A DNA stretch of 64,000 nt from Denitromonas halophila (lineage in GTDB: Bacteria > Pseudomonadota > Gammaproteobacteria > Burkholderiales > Rhodocyclaceae), in contig NZ_VMNK01000018.1 of NCBI RefSeq assembly GCF_007625155.1, forward strand, positions 1-64,000, given 5' to 3'. Below are positions 39,131 through 50,634 of this stretch, in pieces. The first letter of the stretch is position 1; each line of letters opens with the position of its first letter. Below the pieces are notes generated by a model. It was not told the DNA's origin. It saw only the letters and a list, made by a program, of their open reading frames with translations, and ran no database searches. The translations under genes and the position numbers were made by a program.

Positions 39131-41338
39131 TTACGCGGGATCGAGCTTGGCCACCGACATCAGCAGCCACTTCATCCCCTGCGCACCAAAATTGATCTGT
39201 ACCCGCGCATCCGACCCGCTGCCTTCGGCAGCCACGATGATGCCCGCGCCAAAACGTGCATGGCGCACGTTCTGGCCGATCCGCAAACCGCCCAGATCGC
39301 GCCCCGGCGCATGCGCCGCACTGGCGGGCCGGCGTGGCGCACTGGCCGGCGAGGGCGAAAAATGGCTGGGCCGCGCTGGCGCCTGACCGCCACCCGACTT
39401 TGGCGTCAGCCATTTGGTCAGCGTGTCGGGAATCTCCTCCAGGAAGCGCGAGCGCATGTTGTAGCGCGTTTGGCCATGCAGCATGCGGCTTTGCGCCAGC
39501 GACACATACAGGCGCTGGCGCGCCCGCGTCACCGCGACATACATCAGGCGCCGCTCCTCCTCCAGTCCGTCGGTCTCCATCAGGCTGTTTTCATGGGGGA
39601 ACAAACCCTCCTCCAGCCCGCACACAAACACCACGTCAAACTCCAGCCCCTTGGCCGCATGCACCGTCATCAACTGAACGGCATCTTCACTGGCGTCGGC
39701 CTGGTGATCGCCAGCCTCCAGCGAGGCATGGGCAAGGAAGTCGGCCAGCAGCGGATGCTCGACGGCCGGCTCCGGCACCTCGTTTTCCGCCACAAAATTG
39801 GTGGCCGCGCTAATGATTTCGTCGAGGTTCTCCAGCCGCTCGCGGCCATCCTTTTCTTTCTGGCTCTCGTAATGCGCGCGCAGACCAGACTGATCGAGCA
39901 CATGGTCGACCGCCTCGGGCAGCGGCAGGTTTACCGTCGCACTGCGTAAGGATTCGATCAGCTGCACAAAAGCGCCGATCGCCGCCCGCGGCTTACCCGA
40001 CAGATGCGACACCGTGGCGTACAGGCTGCTGTTGTAGGTCCGCGCCGCGTCCTGCAACGCCTCCAGCGACCGGGCGCCAATGCCGCGCGTCGGAAAATTC
40101 ACCACTCGCGCAAAAGCCGTGTCGTCGTCCGGGTTGGCGATCAAGCGCAGATAGGCCAACGCGTGCTTGACCTCCTGGCGCTCGAAAAAGCGCAAGCCGC
40201 CATACACCCGGTAGGACACGCCCGCCGAAAACAACTGATGCTCCAGCACCCGCGACAGCGCGTTGGCGCGATACAACAAGGCAATGTCCGAGCGTGACAT
40301 GCCATCGCGCACTAGCGACTGGATCTCATCCACCACAAAGCGTGCCTCGTCGCCATCGGTGAACGCCTCATACACCCGGATCGGCTCGCCCTCGCCGCGG
40401 TCGGTCCATAACTCCTTGCCCAGGCGCTGGGTGTTGTTGGCGATGATCGCGTTGGCGGCATCGAGAATATTGCCGCAGGAACGATAGTTCTGCTCCAGAC
40501 GGATCACGTTGGGCACCTTGAATTCGCGCTCGAAGGCGAGCATGTTGCCCACTTCCGCACCGCGGAAACGGTAGATCGACTGATCGTCGTCGCCAACGCA
40601 GAACAGACAGGCTGGCGATTCGCTGTTCTCGCCGCCGGCGAGCAGCTTAAGCCACTGATATTGCAGCTTGTTGGTATCCTGAAACTCATCCGTCAGGATG
40701 TGCCGGAAGCGCCGCTGGTAGTGCTGCCGCAGGGGCTCGTTGCGGCTGAGCAACTCATAGGTGCGCAGCAGCAATTCAGGGAAATCCACAACTGCCTCGC
40801 GCTGGCACTGCGCCTCATACTCCGCGTACAGTTCGACCCGGCGACGGGTGAAATCGTCGAAGGCATCGACGGCGCTGGCGCGTACGCCCTGCTCTTTTTG
40901 CGCATTGATGAAGTGCTGAAGCTCACGCGGTGGAAATTTTTCGTCATCCACATTCAACGTTTTGAGCAAGCGCTTGATCGCGGAGAGCTGGTCGCCCGAA
41001 TCGAGAATCTGGAACAACTGGGGCAGCCCGGCGTCACGATGGTGCGCGCGTAACAAACGGTTGCACAAACCATGAAAGGTGCCGATCCACATCGCCTTCG
41101 GGTTGACCGGCAGCATCGCCGCCAGTCGCGCGTGCATCTCCCTGGCGGCCTTGTTGGTAAAGGTCACGCCCAGAATGCCCTGCGGGGTGGCCTGACCGGT
41201 CTGGATCAACCAGGCGATACGCGTGGTCAAAACGCGGGTCTTGCCCGAGCCGGCTCCCGCCAGGATAAGCGCGTGCTGCGCCGGCAGGGTGACGGCGCGA
41301 GCCTGTTCTTCGTTGAGCGTTGCGAGCAGATCGGTCAT
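39131..41338 (-). CDS. uvrD: UvrD/Rep family DNA helicase II
   Basis: ATP-dependent 3'-5' helicase of nucleotide-excision and mismatch repair, 735 residues. Superfamily I motifs are visible in order: Walker A AGAGSGKTR (near residue 30), motif Ia TFTNKAAREM, motif II TDEFQDTN, GDDDQSIYRFRGA (III), LEQNYRS (IV), VHAAKGLEFD (V) and VAVTRARQRLY (VI). The C-terminus carries the Pro/Ala-rich linker and Tudor-like domain (FGAGIIVA). ATG 41338 is the family start; the open frame extends 8 codons upstream. Confidence 0.96.
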   Translation of the reverse strand: MTDLLATLNEEQARAVTLPAQHALILAGAGSGKTRVLTTRIAWLIQTGQATPQGILGVTFTNKAAREMHARLAAMLPVNPKAMWIGTFHGLCNRLLRAHHRDAGLPQLFQILDSGDQLSAIKRLLKTLNVDDEKFPPRELQHFINAQKEQGVRASAVDAFDDFTRRRVELYAEYEAQCQREAVVDFPELLLRTYELLSRNEPLRQHYQRRFRHILTDEFQDTNKLQYQWLKLLAGGENSESPACLFCVGDDDQSIYRFRGAEVGNMLAFEREFKVPNVIRLEQNYRSCGNILDAANAIIANNTQRLGKELWTDRGEGEPIRVYEAFTDGDEARFVVDEIQSLVRDGMSRSDIALLYRANALSRVLEHQLFSAGVSYRVYGGLRFFERQEVKHALAYLRLIANPDDDTAFARVVNFPTRGIGARSLEALQDAARTYNSSLYATVSHLSGKPRAAIGAFVQLIESLRSATVNLPLPEAVDHVLDQSGLRAHYESQKEKDGRERLENLDEIISAATNFVAENEVPEPAVEHPLLADFLAHASLEAGDHQADASEDAVQLMTVHAAKGLEFDVVFVCGLEEGLFPHENSLMETDGLEEERRLMYVAVTRARQRLYVSLAQSRMLHGQTRYNMRSRFLEEIPDTLTKWLTPKSGGGQAPARPSHFSPSPASAPRRPASAAHAPGRDLGGLRIGQNVRHARFGAGIIVAAEGSGSDARVQINFGAQGMKWLLMSVAKLDPA

Positions 41339-41455
41339 GCGGTCTCCGGGGTGACCGCGCATTTTAACCCACCCCTCCGGCTACCGCCGGTCGGAAGGTT
41401 TTTTGCTAGGGAAATCACCTATTTGCAAAAACCCGACTAACCGAGTAAGGTTTAT

Positions 41456-41470
41456 TTGTGCATTGCAACA
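41456..41470. promoter_or_regulatory. Dyad resembling PHB-regulator (PhaR/PhbF) sites
   Basis: TTGTGCATTGCAACA lies in an A/T-rich stretch (about 41395-41530) 150 nt before a small orphan gene. The half-sites TTGTGCA and TGCAACA are an imperfect inverted repeat. The core TGC-N3-GCAA agrees with what I recall of the motif bound by the betaproteobacterial polyhydroxybutyrate repressor PhbF/PhaR, with one mismatch in the 5' flank. Function is inferred only. Confidence 0.4.
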
Positions 41471-41621
41471 TAAATTAACTCAACTCAATTCCAAAGCACG
41501 GGCGACTTTGCTAAGATTCGAACAGTTGTTTGTTTTGCTTTGCACCAAGTTGCAGAGACAAGGCCGTTCAAAAGACGGCCGTTAGCTGAAGGCGCGCTGT
41601 CGCGCGTCAGGAGTACATATT

Positions 41622-41945
41622 ATGAACGCACCGAAACTGCTCCCCTGGTATGCCCGCCGCGCCGGTGTTTCCATCGAGCGCGCTGAAGCGCTTTGGCGCA
41701 AGGCGGTTCGTCAGGCCACGACCGACACCGGATGGGTCGGCAACGCCGAATACTATGGCGCCGCCATGGACACCTTCATTGCGCTGCTCGAAGCCGAAGA
41801 AGCCAGCCTATGCACGCCAAGCATGGGCGGCATCTTCCGCGCCCAGGCCCGCGTCATGCGCCTGCCGCTGACAATGATGGAAGATTTCTCCAATGCCGCT
41901 GCCCACTGGCAGCGCTGTGTCGGCGTGCCGCGTCGCGCCGCCTGA
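41622..41945 (+). CDS. Small conserved-looking protein of unknown function
   Basis: 107 residues, mostly helical, with no signal peptide. It contains WYARRAGVS, RAEALWRKAVRQAT and a Met-rich LPLTMMEDFSNAAAHWQ segment; I recognise no family. The gene looks real: AGGAG lies 7 nt before the ATG, codon use fits the genome, and it is monocistronic between an A/T-rich leader of about 280 nt and a strong terminator, an arrangement typical of well-expressed single genes. The PhaR/PhbF-like site upstream raises, but does not establish, a link to storage-polymer granules. Confidence 0.8.
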   Translation: MNAPKLLPWYARRAGVSIERAEALWRKAVRQATTDTGWVGNAEYYGAAMDTFIALLEAEEASLCTPSMGGIFRAQARVMRLPLTMMEDFSNAAAHWQRCVGVPRRAA

Positions 41946-41983
41946 ACGCATCAACGGTCTCCCTCCCTCTCTTTGATGGAGTT

Positions 41984-42018
41984 CGGCACCTGGTCTCATC
42001 GACCAGGTGCCGTTTTTT
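41984..42018 (+). terminator. Intrinsic terminator after the small orphan gene
   Basis: A perfect 12-bp stem (41984-41995 with 42001-42012), 5-nt loop, then six T (42013-42018). It isolates the orphan gene from leuS. Confidence 0.94.
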
Positions 42019-42072
42019 CGTTTACCGCCCCCGCTGAGCACACGGGCTTCACGGTATACTTCCCCGCTTTGA

Positions 42073-44715
<2,643 letters not shown>

Positions 44716-44779
44716 GTGCGGACGGGCACACCCTGCCCGCCCCTTAAACGCATCTGTCTTTGCAAGGAAGCTTCGCATC

Positions 44780-45301
44780 ATGAATTCTGGCAACGAGACG
44801 ACCCGCCGACGCCTGCTCCTCGCCGGCCTCGCCACATTCGGGCTCGCCGGCTGCGGCTTCCACCTGCGCGGCCAGCTCGACATGCCGTTCAAGCGGGCGT
44901 ATCTCAACGCCAGCCGCAACGAGCGCTTCATGAACCGCATCGCCCGCCAGCTCGAAATCAATGGCGTCGTCCTGACCGAGCGCCTGAACGAGGCCGAAGT
45001 CAGCATTCGCCTCTTCAACATCAAGCGCGAGCGCGACATTCTCAGCCTGAACCGGGCCGGCAAAGCGCGGGAGTATCGCCTGCTCACCACACTCAACTAC
45101 GCGGTCGAGCGCGCTGACGGCACCACCCTGCGCCCGGCCGAGCGCATTGCCGTGCGCCGCGACATCACCTACGACGACACCCAGTTGCTCGCCAAGGACC
45201 AGGAAGAGGCCATGCTCTATCGCGACATGGAAGACGACATTGCCCAACAGCTGGTTCGTCGCCTCGCCGCCATCAAACTCGACGGCCCCGCCGCCCAATG
45301 A
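44780..45301 (+). CDS. lptE: LPS-assembly lipoprotein LptE
   Basis: 173 residues. It is the outer-membrane lipoprotein that plugs LptD during lipopolysaccharide insertion. A lipoprotein signal with twin Arg near the start ends in a lipobox (GLAGC, Cys 25), followed immediately by GFHLRG, the characteristic start of the mature protein. The rest matches the LptE alpha-beta layout, including a long C-terminal helix with MEDDIAQQLVRRL. ATG 44780 has AAGGAAG upstream. It overlaps holA by 4 nt; lptE-holA is a conserved pair downstream of leuS. Confidence 0.95.
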   Translation: MNSGNETTRRRLLLAGLATFGLAGCGFHLRGQLDMPFKRAYLNASRNERFMNRIARQLEINGVVLTERLNEAEVSIRLFNIKRERDILSLNRAGKAREYRLLTTLNYAVERADGTTLRPAERIAVRRDITYDDTQLLAKDQEEAMLYRDMEDDIAQQLVRRLAAIKLDGPAAQ

Positions 45302-46317
45302 ATTTGCATCCAGACCGGCTCGACGCCCATCTGGAAAAACCCCTCGCCGCCCTCTACATCCTGCACGGCAACGAGCCGCTGACCGTCTCCGAAGCCGGCG
45401 ACGCCCTGCGCGCCGCAGCCAGGCGCCAGGGCTTTGACGAGCGCGAGATCCTCATCAGCGGCCCCGGTTTTGGCTGGGAGACGCTGTTCGAGGCCACCGG
45501 CAACCTCTCGCTATTCGGTAGCCGCAAAGTCATCGACCTGCGCATCCCCAACGGCAAGCCCGGCAAGGACGGTGGCGACGCGCTCAAGCGCCTGGCCGAC
45601 ACCGCCGAGCCAACCGCCAGCGACGTCATCACCCTCATCAGCCTGCCCGAACTCGACTGGGCGGCACGCAAGACCGCCTGGTTCACCGCCCTCGGCCAGA
45701 AAGGCGTGGCCGTCGAATGCAACGCCCCGCCACGCGAGCAACTGCCGCGCTGGATCGCCCGCCGCCTGTCGGCGCAGCAGCAAAGCGCGTCGGCCGAGGC
45801 GCTCGATTTCATCGCTGATCATGTCGAGGGCAACCTGCTCGCCGCCCACCAGGAAATCACCAAGCTCGCCCTGCTTCACCCCCCTGGCGAACTCAGCCTT
45901 GATGCCGTGCGCGAAGCGGTCCTCGACGTCGCCCGCTACGACATCGACACCCTGCGCAGCGCCGTGCTCGAAGGCGACGCCGGCCGCTGCACCCGCCTGC
46001 TCGAAGGCCTGGCCGGCGAAGGTACGGCCGCGCCGCTGCTACTGTGGATGCTCTCCAACGAAGTGCGCACCCTGGCGCGCCTGCAAGCCGCCCAGGCCGA
46101 CGGCCAGCCACTGGCGGCGGCGTTCAAGGTCGAGCGCGTCTTCGATGATCGCCGGCGCAAGGCCTTGCAACACGCCCTCCAGCGCCTCGCACCGGGCAAG
46201 GTCCGCGCCGCGCTGGCCCACGCCGCCCGCATCGACCGGATCATCAAGGGCATCGCCCCCGGCGAGGTCTGGGATGAATTCCTGCTGCTGTGCCTGAGGC
46301 TCTGCCCGGCGCGCTGA
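45298..46317 (+). CDS. holA: DNA polymerase III delta subunit
   Basis: Clamp-loader subunit that opens the beta sliding clamp. It has 339 residues, the family length. The N-terminal AAA+-like domain begins YILHGNEPLTVSEAGDALR (degenerate nucleotide site as in all delta subunits), followed by a lid domain and a C-terminal collar domain with LLLWMLSNEVRTLARL. The ATGA overlap with lptE implies translational coupling. It works with DnaE, whose gene is also in this window. Confidence 0.95.
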   Translation: MNLHPDRLDAHLEKPLAALYILHGNEPLTVSEAGDALRAAARRQGFDEREILISGPGFGWETLFEATGNLSLFGSRKVIDLRIPNGKPGKDGGDALKRLADTAEPTASDVITLISLPELDWAARKTAWFTALGQKGVAVECNAPPREQLPRWIARRLSAQQQSASAEALDFIADHVEGNLLAAHQEITKLALLHPPGELSLDAVREAVLDVARYDIDTLRSAVLEGDAGRCTRLLEGLAGEGTAAPLLLWMLSNEVRTLARLQAAQADGQPLAAAFKVERVFDDRRRKALQHALQRLAPGKVRAALAHAARIDRIIKGIAPGEVWDEFLLLCLRLCPAR

Positions 46318-46381
46318 ACCGCCGTTTTTGCCGCAGTGCGCAACGATGGGGTAACCTAGCCCTCTTTCTTGCCCCATCAAA

Positions 46382-47677
46382 ATGAACGGCCCAAGCACCA
46401 TGGACATCGAAGCCTATATGCGGACCCTCGGACGGCAGGCGCGTGACGCCTCCCGCCAGCTCGCCGCCGCCTCCACCGAGACCAAAAACACCGCCCTGCT
46501 GGCCATTGCCCGCCGTCTACGCGAACACAAACCCGCGCTGCTCACCGCCAACGCTGCCGATCTGGCGCAAGCGCGGGCTGATGGTCTCGAGCCGGCCATG
46601 ATCGACCGCCTGACCCTTTCCGAGGCCGGCGTCGAAAACATGGCCGAAGGTCTGGAGCAAATTGCCGCCCTGCCCGATCCGGTCGGCGAGATCACCGACG
46701 TCAAACGTCGCCCCAGCGGCATTCAGGTGGGTAAGATGCGCGTGCCGCTTGGCGTCATCGGCATCATTTACGAGGCTCGCCCCAACGTCACCGCCGACGC
46801 CGCGGCGCTATGCCTCAAGTCCGGCAACGCGGCCATTTTGCGCGGCGGCAAGGAAGCCCTGCACTGCAATCAGGCGATCGCCACCTGCGTACGCGAAGGC
46901 CTGCTGGAGGCCGGTTTGCCGGCCGCCGCAGTACAAGTCGTCGACACCACCGATCGCGCCGCCGTGGGCCACCTGATCACCCTGCCCGAATTCGTGGACG
47001 TCATCGTGCCGCGCGGCGGCAAGGGGCTGATAGAGCGCATCTCGCGCGAAGCGCGGGTGCCGGTCATCAAGCACCTCGACGGCAACTGCCATGTCTACGT
47101 CCACAGCGCCGCGGACGCGGACAAGGCCGAGGCCATCGTCGAGAACTCGAAAACCCAGCGCTACGGCACCTGCAACACCGCCGAATCGCTGCTGGTCGAT
47201 CGCGCCGTCGCCGCCGACCTTCTGCCGCGTCTCGCCCGCAAACTCAGCGCTCACGGCGTCGAATTGCGCGGTTGCACCGAGAGTCTGGCGATTCTCGAAG
47301 CGGCGAACATCGCTGGCGCCAAACTGCGCCCCGCGGAAGAATCCGACTGGTCGGAGGAATACCTGGCGCCGATCATCGCCATCAAGGTCGTCGCCGATCT
47401 CGACGCGGCCATCGCGCACGTCAATCGCTACAGCTCGGGCCACACCGAGAGCATCGTCAGCGAGAACTACACTGCCGCGATGCGCTTCTTGCGCGAGGTC
47501 GACTCGGCCTCGGTGATGATCAACGCCTCGACCCGCTTCGCCGACGGCTTCGAGTACGGGCTGGGCGCGGAGATCGGCATCTCCACCGACAAGATTCACG
47601 CCCGCGGCCCGGTCGGCCTCGACGGCCTGACCAGCCAGAAATGGATTGTCTTTGGCAATGGCGAGGTGCGCGGCTAA
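46382..47677 (+). CDS. proA: Glutamate-5-semialdehyde dehydrogenase
   Basis: Second enzyme of proline synthesis, reducing gamma-glutamyl phosphate with NADPH. It has 431 residues. The aldehyde-dehydrogenase-fold core includes [18 protein letters not shown] and the catalytic Cys in [10 protein letters not shown]. Two in-frame ATG codons compete (46382 and 46400); the second, giving [13 protein letters not shown], matches the usual family start, and neither has a strong ribosome site. No proB is adjacent. A perfect palindrome and a terminator lie downstream. Confidence 0.96.
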   Translation: MNGPSTMDIEAYMRTLGRQARDASRQLAAASTETKNTALLAIARRLREHKPALLTANAADLAQARADGLEPAMIDRLTLSEAGVENMAEGLEQIAALPDPVGEITDVKRRPSGIQVGKMRVPLGVIGIIYEARPNVTADAAALCLKSGNAAILRGGKEALHCNQAIATCVREGLLEAGLPAAAVQVVDTTDRAAVGHLITLPEFVDVIVPRGGKGLIERISREARVPVIKHLDGNCHVYVHSAADADKAEAIVENSKTQRYGTCNTAESLLVDRAVAADLLPRLARKLSAHGVELRGCTESLAILEAANIAGAKLRPAEESDWSEEYLAPIIAIKVVADLDAAIAHVNRYSSGHTESIVSENYTAAMRFLREVDSASVMINASTRFADGFEYGLGAEIGISTDKIHARGPVGLDGLTSQKWIVFGNGEVRG

Positions 47678-47705
47678 GGCGCCGTCACACCACGCAACAG
47701 GTTTT

Positions 47706-47721
47706 TCGCACGATCGTGCGA
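47706..47721. promoter_or_regulatory. Perfect 16-bp palindrome downstream of proA
   Basis: TCGCACGATCGTGCGA is a complete two-fold symmetric sequence lying between the proA stop and the hairpin that precedes the chalcone-isomerase-like gene. It could be a binding site for a dimeric regulator of that gene or simply a small hairpin. Context offers no regulator. Confidence 0.45.
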
Positions 47722-47736
47722 CGGCTTTGATAGGAT

Positions 47737-47772
47737 AAAGCGTCCGGTGCGCAGGGGCTCCGGACGCTTTTT
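47737..47772 (+). terminator. Hairpin terminator between proA and the next gene
   Basis: A perfect 11-bp stem (47737-47747 with 47760-47770), 12-nt loop, and T-run at 47768-47772. It lies 60 nt after proA and 23 nt before the next start, so it either ends proA transcription or acts in the leader of the following gene. Confidence 0.75.
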
Positions 47773-47794
47773 CTATGACAAGACCGGAGACACC

Positions 47795-48364
47795 ATGAAA
47801 AATCTGCTGGCCGCCCTGTGCGCCACCCTCGCTTTTACCTCCACCCACGCCGCCGTCGACGTCGCCGGCGTGACATTCGAAGACCAGACGCAAGTGGCTG
47901 ACCAGACCCTGCAACTCAATGGCGCCGGACTGCGGACCAAGCTCTTCTTCAAGGTCTACGCGATGGGCTTGTACCTGCCCACCAAAACCAAAGGCACGGC
48001 AGCGGTGCTGGCAAACACCGGCCCCCGCCGGATCGACATCACCACCCTTCGCGATCTGAGCGCTGAGCAGTTCGCCGACGCGCTCTCTGAAGGCTTGCAG
48101 AAAAACCTGAGCGAAGCCGAACAAAGCGCACTGAAAGCCGACAACGACGCCTTCCGCGCCAATCTGCTATCGCTCCGATCGGCCAAGGAAGGCACCCGCA
48201 TCCAGATCGACTTCACCCCTGAGGGCGGCACGCGTCTCGTCGTCAACGGCAAGCCGCACGGGGAGGCGATTGGCAACATCGACTTCTCCAACGCGCTGCT
48301 GCGGGTATGGATCGGCGAATCCCCCGCGCAAGACGACTTGAAAAGCGCATTGATCGGGGAATAG
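47795..48364 (+). CDS. Exported chalcone isomerase-like protein
   Basis: 189 residues. A signal peptide (MKNLLAALCATLAFTSTHA) precedes a domain resembling bacterial chalcone-isomerase-like proteins: FEDQTQV, LQLNGAGLRTKLFFKVYAMGLYLP, then the RIDITTLRDLSAEQFADALSEGL region and a closing LLRVWIGESPA. These periplasmic proteins are related in fold to chalcone isomerase, but the bacterial function is unknown; true flavonoid chemistry is not implied. The ATG has GGAG 6 nt upstream. Confidence 0.88.
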   Translation: MKNLLAALCATLAFTSTHAAVDVAGVTFEDQTQVADQTLQLNGAGLRTKLFFKVYAMGLYLPTKTKGTAAVLANTGPRRIDITTLRDLSAEQFADALSEGLQKNLSEAEQSALKADNDAFRANLLSLRSAKEGTRIQIDFTPEGGTRLVVNGKPHGEAIGNIDFSNALLRVWIGESPAQDDLKSALIGE

Positions 48365-48519
48365 CTACCTCGGACCGGTGTCTTGCGCCACCACGTCTGG
48401 CGCGCCATGCGCGTCAGACGGCGCCGGGCTAGAACCATCGGGTGCGCCGGGCCCTCCGGGCTGCGCCGCACCCACCCAGATCGCTTGAAGTGCGCGCGGC
48501 AGACCCCCACAATGGGGCC

Positions 48520-49002
48520 ATGACCACCGCCATCGACACCCCATTCGACAGCGTTTTGCCCACGCCTTTCGGCGCGCTTGGCATTCGCGCGGACGATGAC
48601 GCGCTCAGCGAAATCTGCTTTCTGCCCCCCGGCACGCCCGCGTTGCCCGGAACGCACCCCCTGACAAGAGAAACCGAGCAACAGCTGCGCGCTTACCTCG
48701 CCTCCCCCCAACACCGCTTTGACCTGCCCCTGAACCCGGCCGGCACCGCCTTTCAGCGACGCGTCTGGGCCGAGATTGCGGCCATCGCCCCCGGCGAGCT
48801 TCGCGCCTACGGCCAGCTCGCCGCCCGCCTGGGCAGCGCCGCCCGCGCCGTTGGCCAGGCCTGCGGCGCCAACCCGTTTCCTGTCGTCGTCCCCTGCCAC
48901 CGCGTCGTGGCGCAGCACGCGTTGGGCGGCTTCGCCCACGCCCGCAACGGCTTTCTGATTGACACCAAACAATGGCTGATCCAGCACGAACAGCGCCGCT
49001 GA
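48520..49002 (+). CDS. ogt: Methylated-DNA-protein cysteine methyltransferase
   Basis: Suicide repair enzyme removing O6-methyl groups from guanine. It has 160 residues, the Ogt size without the Ada regulatory domain. The active-site motif PCHRV is present (VVVPCHRVV), preceded by the DNA-binding helix-turn-helix with RAYGQLAARLG and the Asn hinge (ANPFP). The start ATG 48520 is favoured; the frame is open 26 codons upstream without similarity. Its last 31 nt overlap the start of xerD in another frame. Confidence 0.94.
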   Translation: MTTAIDTPFDSVLPTPFGALGIRADDDALSEICFLPPGTPALPGTHPLTRETEQQLRAYLASPQHRFDLPLNPAGTAFQRRVWAEIAAIAPGELRAYGQLAARLGSAARAVGQACGANPFPVVVPCHRVVAQHALGGFAHARNGFLIDTKQWLIQHEQRR

Positions 49003-49904
49003 ACCTACCGCCCGATACCCTCGCAGACCTCGACGCATTCTGCGACGGCCTGTGGCTGTCCGATGGGCTCTCTCGCAACACGCTCGCCGCCTACCGGCGC
49101 GATCTGACCCTGTTCGCCCGCTGGCTGCAGCTCAGTCACGGCATCGCCCCGTTTGAGGCCGAAGCCACCCATCTGCATGCCTATCTGGCCGAGTTCAGCC
49201 AGCGCGCCAAGGCGACCAGCCAGCGCCGCCTGCTATCGACGTGGCGCCGCTACTTTCACGCGCTGATGCAAGCGGGTCGCATCCGCAGCGACCCGACCCA
49301 GCGGCTCGATCCCCCCATGGCGGCCCCCCGCTTTCCCAAGAGCCTGTCCGAGGCCGAGGTAGACGCCCTCCTCGATACGCCGGACGTCGACACCGCCCTT
49401 GGCCTGCGCGACAAAGCCATGCTCGAATTGCTCTACGCCACAGGGCTGCGGGTGTCGGAGTTGATCGGCTTGCGCGGCTTTGAAGTCAGCCTCAATGATG
49501 GCGCACTGCGCGTGCTCGGCAAGGGCGACAAAGAACGCCTGGTCCCTATCGGTGCCACCGCCAGCGATTGGCTGCGACAGTATCTGAGACAGGCGCGCGT
49601 GGAGATTCTGGCAGGCCGACACGCCGACGCCTTGTTTGTCACGGTTCAAGGCGCCGCCATGAGCCGCCAAATGTTCTGGCGTCTTATCAAGCAATACGCC
49701 ATGCGCGCAGGTATTGCCAGTAACCGTATCTCGCCGCACACCCTGCGTCATGCGTTTGCCACGCATTTATTGAATCACGGCGCGGATTTGCGTGTGGTCC
49801 AACTCCTGCTGGGGCACGCCGACATTTCGACCACACAGATATATACGCATATCGCCCGAGCGCGCCTCAAACAACTACACGCCATTCACCATCCACGGGG
49901 CTGA
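48972..49904 (+). CDS. xerD: Tyrosine recombinase XerD
   Basis: 310 residues. With XerC it resolves chromosome dimers at dif. It has an N-terminal SAM-like core-binding domain (about 15-110) and a C-terminal catalytic domain with all expected residues: Arg in GLRVSEL, Lys in GKGDKERLVP, HTLRH, His in LLGHADIS, and the Tyr nucleophile in TTQIYTHI. The segment SPHTLRHAFATHLLNHGADLR marks XerD rather than a phage integrase. It overlaps ogt by 31 nt; a later in-frame start is possible. Confidence 0.95.
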   Translation: MADPARTAPLNLPPDTLADLDAFCDGLWLSDGLSRNTLAAYRRDLTLFARWLQLSHGIAPFEAEATHLHAYLAEFSQRAKATSQRRLLSTWRRYFHALMQAGRIRSDPTQRLDPPMAAPRFPKSLSEAEVDALLDTPDVDTALGLRDKAMLELLYATGLRVSELIGLRGFEVSLNDGALRVLGKGDKERLVPIGATASDWLRQYLRQARVEILAGRHADALFVTVQGAAMSRQMFWRLIKQYAMRAGIASNRISPHTLRHAFATHLLNHGADLRVVQLLLGHADISTTQIYTHIARARLKQLHAIHHPRG

Positions 49905-49918
49905 ATTACAAAATCATC

Positions 49919-50416
49919 ATGTCCAATACAACACCTGACACACCCGCAACCCGCGCTCTCAAGGCTGCGCACATCGCCTTCGCGAGCTACCTCTATCCCT
50001 ACGAAGACCACGGCGGCGCGTCGTTTGCGGCCCGTTTCCTGAATCTGCCGGAACACGCGGTGATTAAAACCCTGGTTATGGAAAACGAAGGCGCCAAGCC
50101 ACTGCTGGTACTCATGCACGGCGACCGCGATGTCGCGACCAAACAACTCGCGGTGGCCAGCAACAACCGTCAGATTCACCCCTGCAAACCCGAGGTGGCA
50201 CAAAAGCACACGGGCTATCAGGTCGGCGGTACCTCGCCTTTCGGCACGCGAAAGCCGCTACCGATATTCATCGAGCGAAGCATTCTTGATTTACCGCTGA
50301 TTTATATCAACGGCGGGAAAAGGGGGTTTCTCGTCGCGTTACACCCGCACGACCTCGTCCGGGCGCTCGCCCCCACGCCCGTCAGCGTCGCCAAAGGCCC
50401 CGGTGCCGAGCATTGA
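49919..50416 (+). CDS. ybaK: Cys-tRNA(Pro)/Cys-tRNA(Cys) deacylase YbaK
   Basis: 165-residue free-standing editing domain of the YbaK/ProX family, hydrolysing misacylated tRNA such as Cys-tRNA-Pro. Recognisable features are AHIAFASYLYPYEDHGGASFAARFL, the catalytic-site Lys in VIKTLVM, and GYQVGGTSPFG near residue 105 with the essential Gly/Pro loop. It starts 14 nt after xerD and is probably co-transcribed. The A/T-rich hns leader follows. Confidence 0.93.
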   Translation: MSNTTPDTPATRALKAAHIAFASYLYPYEDHGGASFAARFLNLPEHAVIKTLVMENEGAKPLLVLMHGDRDVATKQLAVASNNRQIHPCKPEVAQKHTGYQVGGTSPFGTRKPLPIFIERSILDLPLIYINGGKRGFLVALHPHDLVRALAPTPVSVAKGPGAEH

Positions 50417-50436
50417 TGCGGCGGCGAAATTTCGGG

Positions 50437-50634
50437 ACGCCTCCGTTCAACATCAAACCGCTGATTCGCTATTCGCCGTTTAATTTGTGATGTTGTGAGC
50501 AAACCAATAATTAATTCCACCAAGGCGTTGATTTTAGTAAATCAAGAGTGGCAAAATTGGCCGGAACGTGTCGGTTTCAAAAAACCACGTTCACCCACGC
50601 CAGAGCACATCACAATAAACAATGAGGAATTGGA
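50437..50634 (+). promoter_or_regulatory. A/T-rich regulatory region upstream of the H-NS-family gene
   Basis: About 200 nt that are distinctly A/T-richer than the surrounding genome. It contains an inverted repeat TTGATTT-TAGT-AAATCAA (50528-50545) and several A/T tracts, such as AATAATTAATT. H-NS-type proteins bind curved A/T-rich DNA, so autoregulation here is likely by family precedent. A TTGATT -35 candidate lies inside the repeat, but I do not see a matching -10. GAGGAATTGG precedes the ATG as a ribosome site. Confidence 0.55.

Noticed and set aside
46808-48124. 438-codon frame antisense to proA and the chalcone-isomerase-like gene
   Set aside because: Crosses two real genes and a terminator; no recognisable protein.
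48972-49904. xerD as a phage or island integrase
   Set aside because: Motifs and size fit chromosomal XerD, and no att repeats or cargo genes are present.
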